In this document: positions 43,976 through 52,616 of the stretch, piece after piece
Layout of the letters: each line of letters starts with the position of its first letter
Position numbering within the stretch: the stretch's first letter is position 1
NCBI RefSeq assembly: GCF_020404765.1
Contig: NZ_JAIVEM010000027.1
Coordinates: 124,001-188,000, forward strand
Length of the DNA stretch: 64,000 nucleotides
Origin: Paenibacillus sp. BJ-4
GTDB taxonomy: Bacteria > Bacillota > Bacilli > Paenibacillales > Paenibacillaceae
Direction of reading: 5' to 3'
The notes under the pieces: model-generated
Databases searched by the model: none
Told to the model about the DNA's origin: nothing
Seen by the model: only the letters and a program-made list of their open reading frames with translations
Program-made: the position numbers and the translations under genes

Positions 43976-46405
43976 ATGGACCCAAATCCTGCTTTTTATC
44001 CCCGACCTCTCGGGGTTTCTTATTCAACACCGAGCCCGCAAGCTCGCCGTGCTTCCATAGATACCAGTACGACACTGGTACCCGACACCGACCAGGACTC
44101 GGCCTATTTTCGTGCCTTGGAGGACGCGGGCATTCATCTGAACCGCCCGCAGATTCAGGCTGTCCGCCACGGCAGGGGCCCCCTTCTGACACTAGCCGGG
44201 GCCGGCTGCGGTAAAACGACGGTGCTGGCTGCCCGTGCTGGCTACCTGATGGCGATGCGGGATGTACCGGCATCGTCCATCCTGCTGGTGACCTTCACCA
44301 GCAAGGCGGCTGCCGAAATGAAGCTGCGCATCGCAGGACTGCCCGGTGTACGCCCTGCTGCTGCACGTGCCGTTCAGGCACGCACCTTTCACTCGTTCGC
44401 TTTGGCAATGCTGCGTCATCATGGCGTCCAGGATGAAGTGTTCGGTGAAACACAGGCCCAGCATACGGTTATGAAAATGATGCTGCGTCAGCTTGGGCTC
44501 AGCGAGGCTTTCCAGCCGGAAAGTCTGCTGTCTGCTCTCTCTGCCTGGAAAGCGGAGGGCCGCAGCGCGGACGAGCTACCCGAAACCGTACGCGAAGAAG
44601 CGGATGCCAAACGAGCCATGCTCGCTTATGAGGCGTGGAAACAGGAACGCAATAAAATGGATTTTGACGATATTTTGCTGCGTGCCTCCGTTCTGCTGCG
44701 TGACCCGGATGTGCTTCAGCCGCTTCAGCGGCGTTTTTCCCACATCATGGTCGATGAGTTTCAGGATACGAATGCCCTGCAATATGAAATGGTACAGCGA
44801 TTGGCTGCCCGACATCGCAATCTGATGGTCGTCGGTGATGATGACCAAACGATCTATACCTTTAATGGGGCGCGTCAGGAATCCATTCTCGAGTTTGACA
44901 AGGTCTATAAGGGTGCAAAGGTCATTACCCTGGATATTAATTATCGCAGCGATGCGCGCATTTTGGGACTGGGCTCCAACATTGTCGCCAAAAATATTCA
45001 TCGACGCTCCAAACGTCTTTCGGCTGCTGGGCGTGAAGGCTTGCCTCCACAATTCGCTACCCCATCCGGGCCCGAGGAAGAAGCGGCACATATCGTTACC
45101 CATCTGCTCGGACAGGTGGAGGAAGGTCAGCTTCGCTATCGGGATATCGCTATTTTGCACCGGACAGCCAGCGGAAGCCGATCTATTTTTGAACAATTAA
45201 TTATGCGGGATGTGCCATTTATTCAATATGGAGCAGGGGCTGTGTTTTATGACCAAACCCTGATTCGTCCTTTAATGGACCACCTGCGGCTGTCGCTAAA
45301 CCCCCGGCGAATGGAATCTATTCCAAGCACTCTTGGACCGCTGTATGTCTCCCGCGAAGCAGGGATGGAATGGATTATGCGCGAGGAAAAGCAACAGGCT
45401 AAAAAATATCCGCTGATTCATCTCAGTCGCTGGGATCGGCTACGCGATTTTCAGCGTGAACAAGTAAAAGAGCGTATCCGCCTGATTCGCAGTCTCACTA
45501 CAATGAAACCTGCCTACGCCATCCAAGAAATGCGGCGCGTCTTTTATGACAAATATTTGGAAAGCGGAGATACAGGCGCGTGGACTCATTATAAGGAAAC
45601 GATGCAGGAAAGTCTGGAGGAGTTGGAAACGGCAGCCAAGCGGTTCGACACGGTGGAGGCATTCGTCAGCTTTGCGGACGAGCTTTCCGAGCGTCACCGC
45701 CAGATGGAATCGCTCCGCAGAGAGGAAGACAGCGATGCCGTACGACTCATGACGATCCACCGTGCCAAGGGACTGGAGTTCCCTTGCGTCTATTGGATCG
45801 GCGCAAGCGAAGGCATCCTGCCGCACAGCTCGGCGTTGCACAGCGAGCTGCCGGAGGATCGGCGGGCAGGCGTAGCCCCTACAGCGGCCGTGGATAACGA
45901 CGCGGCTCTGGAGGAAGAGCGCCGCCTCGCTTACGTGGCCGTCACCCGGGCAAAGGAGCTGCTGTACATCACCTCACCAGCCTCCAACCACGGCAAGCCT
46001 GCCGCCGTATCGCGCTTCCTGCTGGAAGCCTATGGGGTCACACCTCCCGAGGCTTCCAAGCCGGAAACGCGCCGCACCAGCTTCGGGCAACCAAAGAATG
46101 CTTCCGGGTACGGCAGCCGTGTCAGCGGTGGAGCGTCCGCATCCGGTGTAGCGACCCGTGTGAGCAGCAAGCCCGGGCCGGGCAGTGCTGCGGCGCGAAC
46201 AACCTCGTCGGTGGCAGGCTCACGTACAGAGCCACGCATCAGCGTGCCTGTGTGGAAATGCACCGATGACGCCTGCAAGGCGTGGATGCGGCGCGATACA
46301 ACGAGCGGACGCCGCACAGCTGCGGCTGACACAGGCACGCCGCCGGTGTGCCCGCTCTGCTCCTCCCCGATGACAGAGGGGACACGCAGCATCCCGGCCA
46401 GATAA
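43976..46405 (+). CDS. UvrD/PcrA-like superfamily 1 DNA helicase
   Basis: An 809-residue helicase. Motifs: Walker A LAGAGCGKTT (about residue 73), motif II VDEFQDTN, motif III GDDDQTIYTF, motif IV DINYRSDA, motif V TIHRAKGLEF and motif VI AYVAVTRAKE. The C-terminus adds a Ser/Gly-rich linker and a zinc-ribbon-like end with CxxxxC and CPLC. The N-terminal region of about 50 residues has no known motif. The protein resembles YjcD of B. subtilis more than PcrA. The start at ATG 43976 follows AAAGGGG by ten bases; ATG 43952 and GTG 43934 are alternatives. Confidence 0.88.
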   Translation: MDPNPAFYPRPLGVSYSTPSPQARRASIDTSTTLVPDTDQDSAYFRALEDAGIHLNRPQIQAVRHGRGPLLTLAGAGCGKTTVLAARAGYLMAMRDVPASSILLVTFTSKAAAEMKLRIAGLPGVRPAAARAVQARTFHSFALAMLRHHGVQDEVFGETQAQHTVMKMMLRQLGLSEAFQPESLLSALSAWKAEGRSADELPETVREEADAKRAMLAYEAWKQERNKMDFDDILLRASVLLRDPDVLQPLQRRFSHIMVDEFQDTNALQYEMVQRLAARHRNLMVVGDDDQTIYTFNGARQESILEFDKVYKGAKVITLDINYRSDARILGLGSNIVAKNIHRRSKRLSAAGREGLPPQFATPSGPEEEAAHIVTHLLGQVEEGQLRYRDIAILHRTASGSRSIFEQLIMRDVPFIQYGAGAVFYDQTLIRPLMDHLRLSLNPRRMESIPSTLGPLYVSREAGMEWIMREEKQQAKKYPLIHLSRWDRLRDFQREQVKERIRLIRSLTTMKPAYAIQEMRRVFYDKYLESGDTGAWTHYKETMQESLEELETAAKRFDTVEAFVSFADELSERHRQMESLRREEDSDAVRLMTIHRAKGLEFPCVYWIGASEGILPHSSALHSELPEDRRAGVAPTAAVDNDAALEEERRLAYVAVTRAKELLYITSPASNHGKPAAVSRFLLEAYGVTPPEASKPETRRTSFGQPKNASGYGSRVSGGASASGVATRVSSKPGPGSAAARTTSSVAGSRTEPRISVPVWKCTDDACKAWMRRDTTSGRRTAAADTGTPPVCPLCSSPMTEGTRSIPAR

Positions 46406-46473
46406 GCGCGAGACGTATAGCCGGTATAGGGGCTGTACTAAGTTTTAGACAGACCTAAATAAAAGAAATAGCG

Positions 46474-46520
46474 GCAGACTAGGACGTGAAAATAAGACCC
46501 TAGTCTGCCACTTTCTGTTT
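46474..46520 (+). terminator. Terminator after the UvrD-like helicase
   Basis: An 11-base stem (GGCAGACTAGG/CCTAGTCTGCC) with a short AT-rich tail. Confidence 0.65.
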
Positions 46521-46599
46521 CAACCTGCTATTGAACGATCGTGTCCCCTTAGTTTAATACCGGTTAGTTCAGCAACTAAAAAAAGGTCATTAGAAATGC

Positions 46600-46694
46600 T
46601 TAATTCTCTATCGCTTTTTGTAGGGCCCCAGAGGTTACGATAACTGCATCAACATCGGTAGAGTCAATAACGTCATGTCCATTTTCGTAAACCT
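46600..46694 (-). pseudogene. Fragment of a Gfo/Idh/MocA-type dehydrogenase
   Basis: The minus strand reads KVYENGHDVIDSTDVDAVIV, then TSGALQKAIEN and a stop at 46600. The D-x-D-A-V-I-V-T-S pattern matches the loop after the nucleotide-binding domain of inositol-dehydrogenase-type proteins. Only about 30 codons remain. Confidence 0.35.
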
Positions 46695-46993
46695 TTATGC
46701 AGTAAATTGTCATAATGCTTTGGCATGACTCCCCAATAATGTACATGAAAAGGTGCTCCATTTCGCACTAAATGATGAACATATTGATTTAAAGAAATTT
46801 TTCCCGAATAGAAATTTACTTAAATTCAAAAAAAGCCTTTCAGTTCAGAACTGAACCCTTAAAATGAGAAATTACACACAATTATAACTGTTGCATTTCT
46901 GTTTTCTATTGCTTGTTTCGACGTGTCTAAGGCAAGCTCTACACGGTACATAAGGGTAGAAAAGAAGGAAGACTGCCGAAATTCCAACAGCCT

Positions 46994-47704
46994 CTATTTT
47001 TTCATTATTCGCTTTCCTTCGTTTGAATTCGTCAGTCCGTGCATCACAAACTGAACTGCGGCTTTCATCTCATCGTCGCTGACCGCTGATCTATTCAACC
47101 ATACAAAGTTTGAAATGAAGAAGCCTCCAAAAAAAGTGAACAGCGCCTTCAAAATTATCTCATTTGGAAGCTGGATAAGCTCACCTTGGGCTTTAAAATA
47201 ATCCACTACCCGATTTATACGCGGAGTAATGTTCTCTTGGAACAGTGGAAGCAGTTCGTTCCTGAGTTCTTCCCTATAAATCAACTCCTTCACGACGACC
47301 TGAAAAATTTGCCGGTTCTCCATTATAAACTGGGTACGATTTTTGAAAAAAGCCATTAAAAAGTCTTCAAAAGTAGCCGTTTTTTCTGTAAAAATCTCGC
47401 GAAATACTTCATCAGCCAAACTCGGCAGAGCGCTTTTGATAAACGGGAAGATAATCGAAAACAACAGTTTATCCTTGGTTCCATAGTGCTTAAATATGGT
47501 ACCCTCCGACACCTCAGCCAGCTTGGCAATTTCTGCTGTAGAAGTATTGGAGTAACCCTTTTTGGCGAACATGCCAATGGCCACTTCAAGAATTTTCTTC
47601 TGTTTAGCGCTTTGTTTAAGGCTGGATTCCTTGGCATAAGCTATAATCTCATCGAACAAATTATTTTGAGGCAACCAGATTTCACTTCCTTTCAGTGTTT
47701 CCAT
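46994..47704 (-). CDS. TetR-family transcriptional regulator of the efflux operon
   Basis: A 236-residue repressor. The DNA-binding domain is clear (KILEVAIGMFAKKGYSNTST, then AEIAKLAEVSEGTIFKHYGT), with a large ligand-binding region after it. It is the last gene of the operon with the HlyD, permease and ATPase genes, 42 bases after hlyD. The palindrome TGAGTGATCACTCA at the operon promoter is its probable operator. The ATG at 47704 has no strong ribosome binding site, so translation may be low. Confidence 0.92.
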   Translation of the reverse strand: METLKGSEIWLPQNNLFDEIIAYAKESSLKQSAKQKKILEVAIGMFAKKGYSNTSTAEIAKLAEVSEGTIFKHYGTKDKLLFSIIFPFIKSALPSLADEVFREIFTEKTATFEDFLMAFFKNRTQFIMENRQIFQVVVKELIYREELRNELLPLFQENITPRINRVVDYFKAQGELIQLPNEIILKALFTFFGGFFISNFVWLNRSAVSDDEMKAAVQFVMHGLTNSNEGKRIMKK

Positions 47705-47746
47705 TATAGTCTGCTCGTGAAAACAAATTCAAAACTATCTTCTGCC

Positions 47747-49090
47747 TCATTCGTCAGCTTCCTTCGCGGTCAGAGGAACTGTCACCTCGGCCGGCATGCC
47801 CGATTTCAGGACGCCGCTTTCCTCCTTGACCGATACCTTCATCTCGACAGCGGTCGGCTCCGTTGAGCCGCTCTGTTTGTCCTCTGGCAAATATTCGTCT
47901 TCCAACGCAATATAGCTGACTCGTCCTTCCAGCTTCCCTGCCGCCGAGCTCACTGACAGCGTCTGGTTGTAGATGACCTTATCCAAATGCTCCACCGGTA
48001 AATACACTACAACTTGCAAATCGTTTGCCGCGATGTCGGCGATCTGACTGGCGACATTCACAACATCACCTAGCTCATAATTTTTGCTTACAATAATACC
48101 GGTATCAAGCGCCCGGATAAAATAGCTGTTCAACTTGCTCTCCGCCTGCCGCAGTTGAGCCTTTGCCTGGTCCAGATCGGACACTGCCTCACGAATAGCC
48201 TGCTCTGTGGCACCATTTTTCAACAATGCGAGCTGCGCCTTAGCTTGGTCCACCGCCGCTTGGGCCGCCTGGACGGCCTGCTTGGTAGGACCCTTCTTCA
48301 GAAATGCAAGGCTGGCTTTCGCCGCTTCATAGTTAGCCGCGGCAATACTGACCTCTTGAGCTCTAGCGCCCTTTTCGAGTTGAGCCAGCTGCTGTTTTGC
48401 ATTGTCGAGCTGAAGCTTGGACGTAGCAAACTGATGCTCGGCCATGTCCAGTTTATTTTTGGCAACATCCAGCTCACTCCGCGAAACAACTCCCTGATTG
48501 TGTAAGGTCAGTGTAATTCCATAGTCTTTTTTGCTTTGATCATACAGCATCTGCTGCGTGTCTACTGCTTCGCTGGCGACGGATATATTATTGCGGGCCT
48601 GCGCTATCTGCTCGGTCCGATTTCCTGCTGCGACCAAATCGTATTGGGCTTTGGCTGCCCGCACCTTTGCTTCCGCCTGCTCCAGTTCTTCAGGCCGGGA
48701 ACCGACCTGCAGCTCCTCCAATTTGGCCCTAGCGGCATTAACTTGAGCTTCAGCTTGGTCAATTTCCTGCGGGCGCGCCCCCGCCTTCAGTTCCTCCAAA
48801 ACAGCCTGTTTAAGATTCACCAAGGCCTGAAGCTGCTCCACAGAGTGCTGCTGACTTTCATGCTCAATAACGGCAATAACATCACCCTTTACAACCGTCT
48901 CGCCCAAACCCTTTTTCATCTCGATAATTTGGCCGGATACTGTGCTCGTAGCCGTTATAATTGTATTTTCAATCTCGCCTTCCAACGTTAAAGTGTCCGA
49001 ATCTCCGCCAAAAAGAGAGCCAGGGCTGCCCGAGCACCCCGTCATCAGCAGCAGCGCAAACACTGTTCCCCATGCCTGTAGCTTTTTCAT
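47747..49090 (-). CDS. HlyD-family efflux adaptor lipoprotein
   Basis: A 447-residue protein with a lipoprotein signal (LLLMTGC, cysteine at about residue 19). The beta-barrel/lipoyl halves flank a very long coiled coil of repeated heptads (for example QVNAARAKLEELQVGSRPEE, and the ALLKNGATEQ units). The lipoyl part has VVKGDVIAVIE. It links the ATPase/permease pump to the outside, as membrane-fusion proteins do in Gram-positive ABC exporters. The operon order is ATPase, permease, adaptor, regulator. Confidence 0.88.
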   Translation of the reverse strand: MKKLQAWGTVFALLLMTGCSGSPGSLFGGDSDTLTLEGEIENTIITATSTVSGQIIEMKKGLGETVVKGDVIAVIEHESQQHSVEQLQALVNLKQAVLEELKAGARPQEIDQAEAQVNAARAKLEELQVGSRPEELEQAEAKVRAAKAQYDLVAAGNRTEQIAQARNNISVASEAVDTQQMLYDQSKKDYGITLTLHNQGVVSRSELDVAKNKLDMAEHQFATSKLQLDNAKQQLAQLEKGARAQEVSIAAANYEAAKASLAFLKKGPTKQAVQAAQAAVDQAKAQLALLKNGATEQAIREAVSDLDQAKAQLRQAESKLNSYFIRALDTGIIVSKNYELGDVVNVASQIADIAANDLQVVVYLPVEHLDKVIYNQTLSVSSAAGKLEGRVSYIALEDEYLPEDKQSGSTEPTAVEMKVSVKEESGVLKSGMPAEVTVPLTAKEADE

Positions 49091-49140
49091 GTGATCACCT
49101 CAGAAAAGATATACATGCTTGATTAGCCCGTATCGAGCTG

Positions 49141-50157
49141 CTAGATTTTACGGTATTTTTTTAAAGCGAAGGTATTCACCACAAACAGAACCAGACATAA
49201 GCCAAGTAGAACCCCTACATCTCCAGCAATGTCTGAAAATCCCTTGCCGCGGATCATAATCGTCTTCAGTGCATCCACCGCATAGGATAGCGGCATGATG
49301 CGGCTCAGCGCCTGCAGCCATACCGGCATCGCCGTAATATCGAACAGCCCGGAGAAAAAGACCTGCGGTACCAGCGTGACCTGGATCAGCTGAATGACTT
49401 GCAGCTCGTTATTGGCCAAGGTCGACAACGAAATGCCCATTGAAAGAGCAGCCATCGCGGTCAGAATGGTAACCAGCAACACCAACCCGTAGGAACCGAT
49501 CATCATTACGTCAAGAATATTAATCGCAAACCAGGCCACCAGCGCGGATTGAATCACTGTAAAGAAGCCGAAGCCCAGCAGATAGCCGAGCACGATTTCC
49601 CACCGGTACACTGGTGTCGTTAGAAGCCGCTCCAAAGTACCGGAAGTCCGCTCGCCGAGGAAAGCCACGCTGGAAATAAGGAACACGAACAGAAAAACAA
49701 ACATTCCGATCAGGATGGAACCGAAGTTATCAAACGACGACATTTCCTCATAGCCGTATACATACGTGACATCGGGATGGACCGTCGGCGTGGGACCCTG
49801 ACTTGCCTTCTGGATCACCGCCAGCACGGCCTGATTTTTATTCGGATCGCTGCCCTCCAGCTCGATTTGCGGAATATCCCGCTTTAGCGTAATGACGGCA
49901 TCCACCTCGGAAGCTCGGAGGGCTTCATGTGCCTCGTATTCGCTGTACCGGAACACTTTCGCGTCCTGATTTTCCAATTTATGTATAAAATTGGACGACA
50001 CATGGACAGCCCCGATCTTTGGATTATAATCCGATCCGTTGAAAATGAAGGAAAGCAGCGTCAATACCAGCATCGGTACAAAAATCATCATTATTACAGT
50101 GCGGGGGTCATGCCGCAGCTGCTGTAATATGCGTAAGGTAATGGAAAAAGTTCTCAT
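49141..50157 (-). CDS. ABC-2 type efflux permease
   Basis: A 338-residue membrane protein with an N-terminal helix, a large outer loop and five C-terminal helices, the DrrB/YhgE-type ABC2_membrane pattern (the LGERTSGTLERLLTTPVYRW motif is highly conserved in this family). It overlaps the ATPase gene by ATGA and is followed by the HlyD adaptor gene. It should export a drug or other hydrophobic compound. Confidence 0.92.
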   Translation of the reverse strand: MRTFSITLRILQQLRHDPRTVIMMIFVPMLVLTLLSFIFNGSDYNPKIGAVHVSSNFIHKLENQDAKVFRYSEYEAHEALRASEVDAVITLKRDIPQIELEGSDPNKNQAVLAVIQKASQGPTPTVHPDVTYVYGYEEMSSFDNFGSILIGMFVFLFVFLISSVAFLGERTSGTLERLLTTPVYRWEIVLGYLLGFGFFTVIQSALVAWFAINILDVMMIGSYGLVLLVTILTAMAALSMGISLSTLANNELQVIQLIQVTLVPQVFFSGLFDITAMPVWLQALSRIMPLSYAVDALKTIMIRGKGFSDIAGDVGVLLGLCLVLFVVNTFALKKYRKI

Positions 50158-50906
50158 CGCCGTTCACCTATAAAATACAGAAAGGCTCCTTCGATCGTCG
50201 ATGAGGAAGCCGCGGCCTTCAGATCACACGGCGAACCTGACGCGATCAGCTTACCATCGCGGATCATGCCTAGCTTGTCACACCGCTCCAGTTCATCCAT
50301 GACGTGGGTTGTCACGATGATGGTTGTTCCGTTGTCGCGAAGCTTCCCAAGCTCCTCCCAAATCGACATCCTGAGCACTGGATCAATGCCCACCGTAGGC
50401 TCATCCAGGATCAGGATAGGCGGTTCATGAAGCAGTGCAATCGCAAGGGACAGGCGGCGCTTCATGCCGCCAGAGTAGTGTTTGACCTGCCGGGTTATAA
50501 AAGCCGTCAAATCGACCAACTCCAACACTTCCTTGATGCGCTGCTCTTTTTTTGCGCGCGGCATTTTAAACATGGAAGCAAAAAAATTTAGATTCTCCGC
50601 TGCCGTAAGCTCCCCATACAGAGCATCAGCCTGCGCCATATAGCCAATCTTCTTCAGCATGGACAGTAGGGGCATCTTCTTGTCAAGCACATACACTTCG
50701 CCGTTTGTAGCCTCATCCACGCCAGCAATCATTTTGACCAGTGTCGTTTTGCCGGAGCCGGAAGGGCCGAGTATACCGAAGATCTGGGAATAAGGAATGT
50801 CCAGATTAATGTTAAAAAGTACCTGCTTCTTACTAAAAAAACGGTCGACGTGATTAATACGGACACAGGAGGCTTGTGGTGAAGCTTCCAAGGTTAATTG
50901 TTCCAT
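50154..50906 (-). CDS. ABC efflux transporter ATP-binding protein
   Basis: A 250-residue ATPase: Walker A GPSGSGKTTL (about residue 49), signature HYSGGMKRRL, Walker B LILDEPTVGIDP, H-loop TTHVMDE. I start at ATG 50906, after GGAGCGGGG; an ATG 19 codons earlier has no site. First gene of the efflux operon; controlled by the TetR-type operator just upstream. Confidence 0.94.
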   Translation of the reverse strand: MEQLTLEASPQASCVRINHVDRFFSKKQVLFNINLDIPYSQIFGILGPSGSGKTTLVKMIAGVDEATNGEVYVLDKKMPLLSMLKKIGYMAQADALYGELTAAENLNFFASMFKMPRAKKEQRIKEVLELVDLTAFITRQVKHYSGGMKRRLSLAIALLHEPPILILDEPTVGIDPVLRMSIWEELGKLRDNGTTIIVTTHVMDELERCDKLGMIRDGKLIASGSPCDLKAAASSSTIEGAFLYFIGERR

Positions 50907-50952
50907 AAGTTTCCCCGCTCCAAACAAAATTAAGTAAATACTCACAATAAAG

Positions 50953-50966
50953 TGAGTGATCACTCA
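50953..50966. promoter_or_regulatory. Palindromic TetR-type operator
   Basis: TGAGTGATCACTCA is a perfect 14-base palindrome directly downstream of a promoter for the efflux operon. It is the likely binding site of the TetR-family repressor encoded at 46994. Confidence 0.7.
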
Positions 50967-50971
50967 TTAGT

Positions 50972-50999
50972 ATTATATATAATTCTGTTTTTACGTCAA
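50972..50999 (-). promoter_or_regulatory. Promoter of the efflux operon
   Basis: On the minus strand TTGACG (50994-50999) and TATAAT (50972-50977) are 16 bases apart. The operator palindrome lies six bases downstream of the -10 box. Confidence 0.6.
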
Positions 51000-51326
51000 T
51001 ATATATTGTTTGAAAATATAAATGTGGTTAAAACTTTGTTCTTGTCATCCGATTTTTTGCCCTATATATATGTGGGGACATTTGTGTCAATAACCCATTA
51101 TGTAGGCAGATTTGTGCATTTTTTTGCGTGACAAAAATTTACCTATGCCTTCTCCTCCCTTTATCCATGGACTGAATGGAAGTAAAGATTATTGAAATTG
51201 ATCACCTAAATAATGTTTATTAGTATATGTCCAGTAAAGTAGAATTCTCCTTTTAATGTAAACTGAATAAATAAGAATTTGCCGTAAATCCTATCTAGGT
51301 AACCAATTCAAAGGAGGAAAGGCAAA
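51000..51326. other. Intergenic region before the coat protein gene
   Basis: AT-rich with no open gene. It must hold the promoter of the CotF-like gene; sigma-E or sigma-K style boxes could not be assigned with confidence. Confidence 0.4.
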
Positions 51327-51890
51327 ATGCAATTAACCGTACGTGAAGCGCAAGATCTACATGAATTGGCATTAAGTTGTGTAAATTCGATAACCAATAT
51401 GGCTTGCTTTATGAACCAAGTTCAGGATGCTGAGTTGAAATCCATATTACAAAAACATTTTCCGCTTCATATTAAGGATTACAACATGAAAGTGGAATAT
51501 TTAAGTAAAGCAGAAGGGGCCTCTTCCGAGTTCCCGGTTCCCGATCTGCAACCAATACTTCAATCATTTACTCAATCCCAAGCCAGTCCAATTCCAGTAA
51601 CCCCTCGAACTTCTGTACAGCAATTTGAAGATCGAGAGATCGCTACAGCATACCTGTTAACTTTAAAAAGAGCAGGCAGGGAATATGCGTGGTCCGCGAT
51701 GGAAATGAGCAATCCCGATATAAGGATTTTTTTAGAAGATGTGTTTCGAATGAGTTCACGCCATGCTTATGAAGTGTGGCAATGGATGGTCAAAAAAGGC
51801 TATTATCCTCTAGAGGCCGCTTCTAGTATGACTTTAACAACTTTAGGAAATATGTATCAATTGGTTAGAGAGCCAATTGCCGTTCAGTAA
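51327..51890 (+). CDS. CotF-family spore coat protein
   Basis: A 187-residue protein with the helical Coat_F domain in its second half (FEDREIATAYLLTLKRAGRE and EVWQWMVKKGYYP). CotF-family proteins are found in spore coats of Bacillales. AAAGGAGGAAAGGC precedes the ATG. Supports a spore-forming host. Confidence 0.85.
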   Translation: MQLTVREAQDLHELALSCVNSITNMACFMNQVQDAELKSILQKHFPLHIKDYNMKVEYLSKAEGASSEFPVPDLQPILQSFTQSQASPIPVTPRTSVQQFEDREIATAYLLTLKRAGREYAWSAMEMSNPDIRIFLEDVFRMSSRHAYEVWQWMVKKGYYPLEAASSMTLTTLGNMYQLVREPIAVQ

Positions 51891-52108
51891 TTTGATTTAA
51901 CAGACGAAGAGAAATGGGTAGTTTTTCAGCGGGTTCGTGATCAGATTGAGAGAACCGTTTGCTGAGACCAACAAATAACGAAAGACAGTAGCAACTCAAT
52001 AAGTTACATCCCTAATGTCAAAAACATGAGACAACAGGACGATCCATCCGCTCAACGATCGAAGAATCCGGACCTTCCAGGAAACCTCCAGACCGACTTC
52101 CAAAAAAG

Positions 52109-52163
52109 AAACAGCGGCAGCCATTGACTAAAAAATAAAGTCATAGACTGCCGCTGTTTTTTT
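52109..52163 (+). terminator. Terminator after the coat protein gene
   Basis: ACAGCGGCAG and CTGCCGCTGT pair, with a T run (TTTTTTT) afterwards. Confidence 0.8.
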
Positions 52164-52573
52164 GAACTATCGTTTCCCGTTAGCGGAATAACATATACGA
52201 AATTCTGATATTTTTGTACAACAGTCTTAATGTTTGATTTTCCTTGAAGTCTTTTTTAAATAGAAATTGTAGGCTGGTGCAATGTGTAGGTTAGTAATAT
52301 TACGTTGTCTATACCTACTATGTATTTCTAAAAATTCATATATCTTCTTATTCTCTATATCGAATTTACGTCTAACCTATTTTACCCATTTCGGCGGTAA
52401 ACAATCTGTTGGCGGGAGTGGTAAAGAAGTCGATAGTAGAGCTCGACCGACCGAATATAAAATACGCCGTCGTTATGCCCCTCGTGCATCTTATCTATTT
52501 TGATGTCGTTTTATTCTGAATGCGGACATATGTGCCTCGATTGCATGAAACGACGGTTAATCACAGCAGAAAC
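52164..52573. other. Intergenic stretch, no gene recognised
   Basis: Open frames here lack ribosome binding sites and recognisable domains. Confidence 0.4.
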
Positions 52574-52613
52574 CGACATCCGCCCTCAAATAAAGGACGC
52601 GATGTCGGCTTTA
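52574..52613 (-). terminator. Terminator-like hairpin after the double serine hydrolase gene
   Basis: CCGACATC and GATGTCGG are paired across a 21-base loop just downstream of the stop at 52617. Confidence 0.5.
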
Positions 52614-52616
52614 AAC

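Larger units (their letters stand above)
46406..46993. other. Non-coding stretch between the helicase and tetR
   Basis: Holds a strong terminator for the helicase gene (GGCAGACTAGG at 46474 pairing with CCTAGTCTGCC at 46509) and a short minus-strand coding relic ending at 46600 (see separate entry). Nothing else was recognised. Confidence 0.5.
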
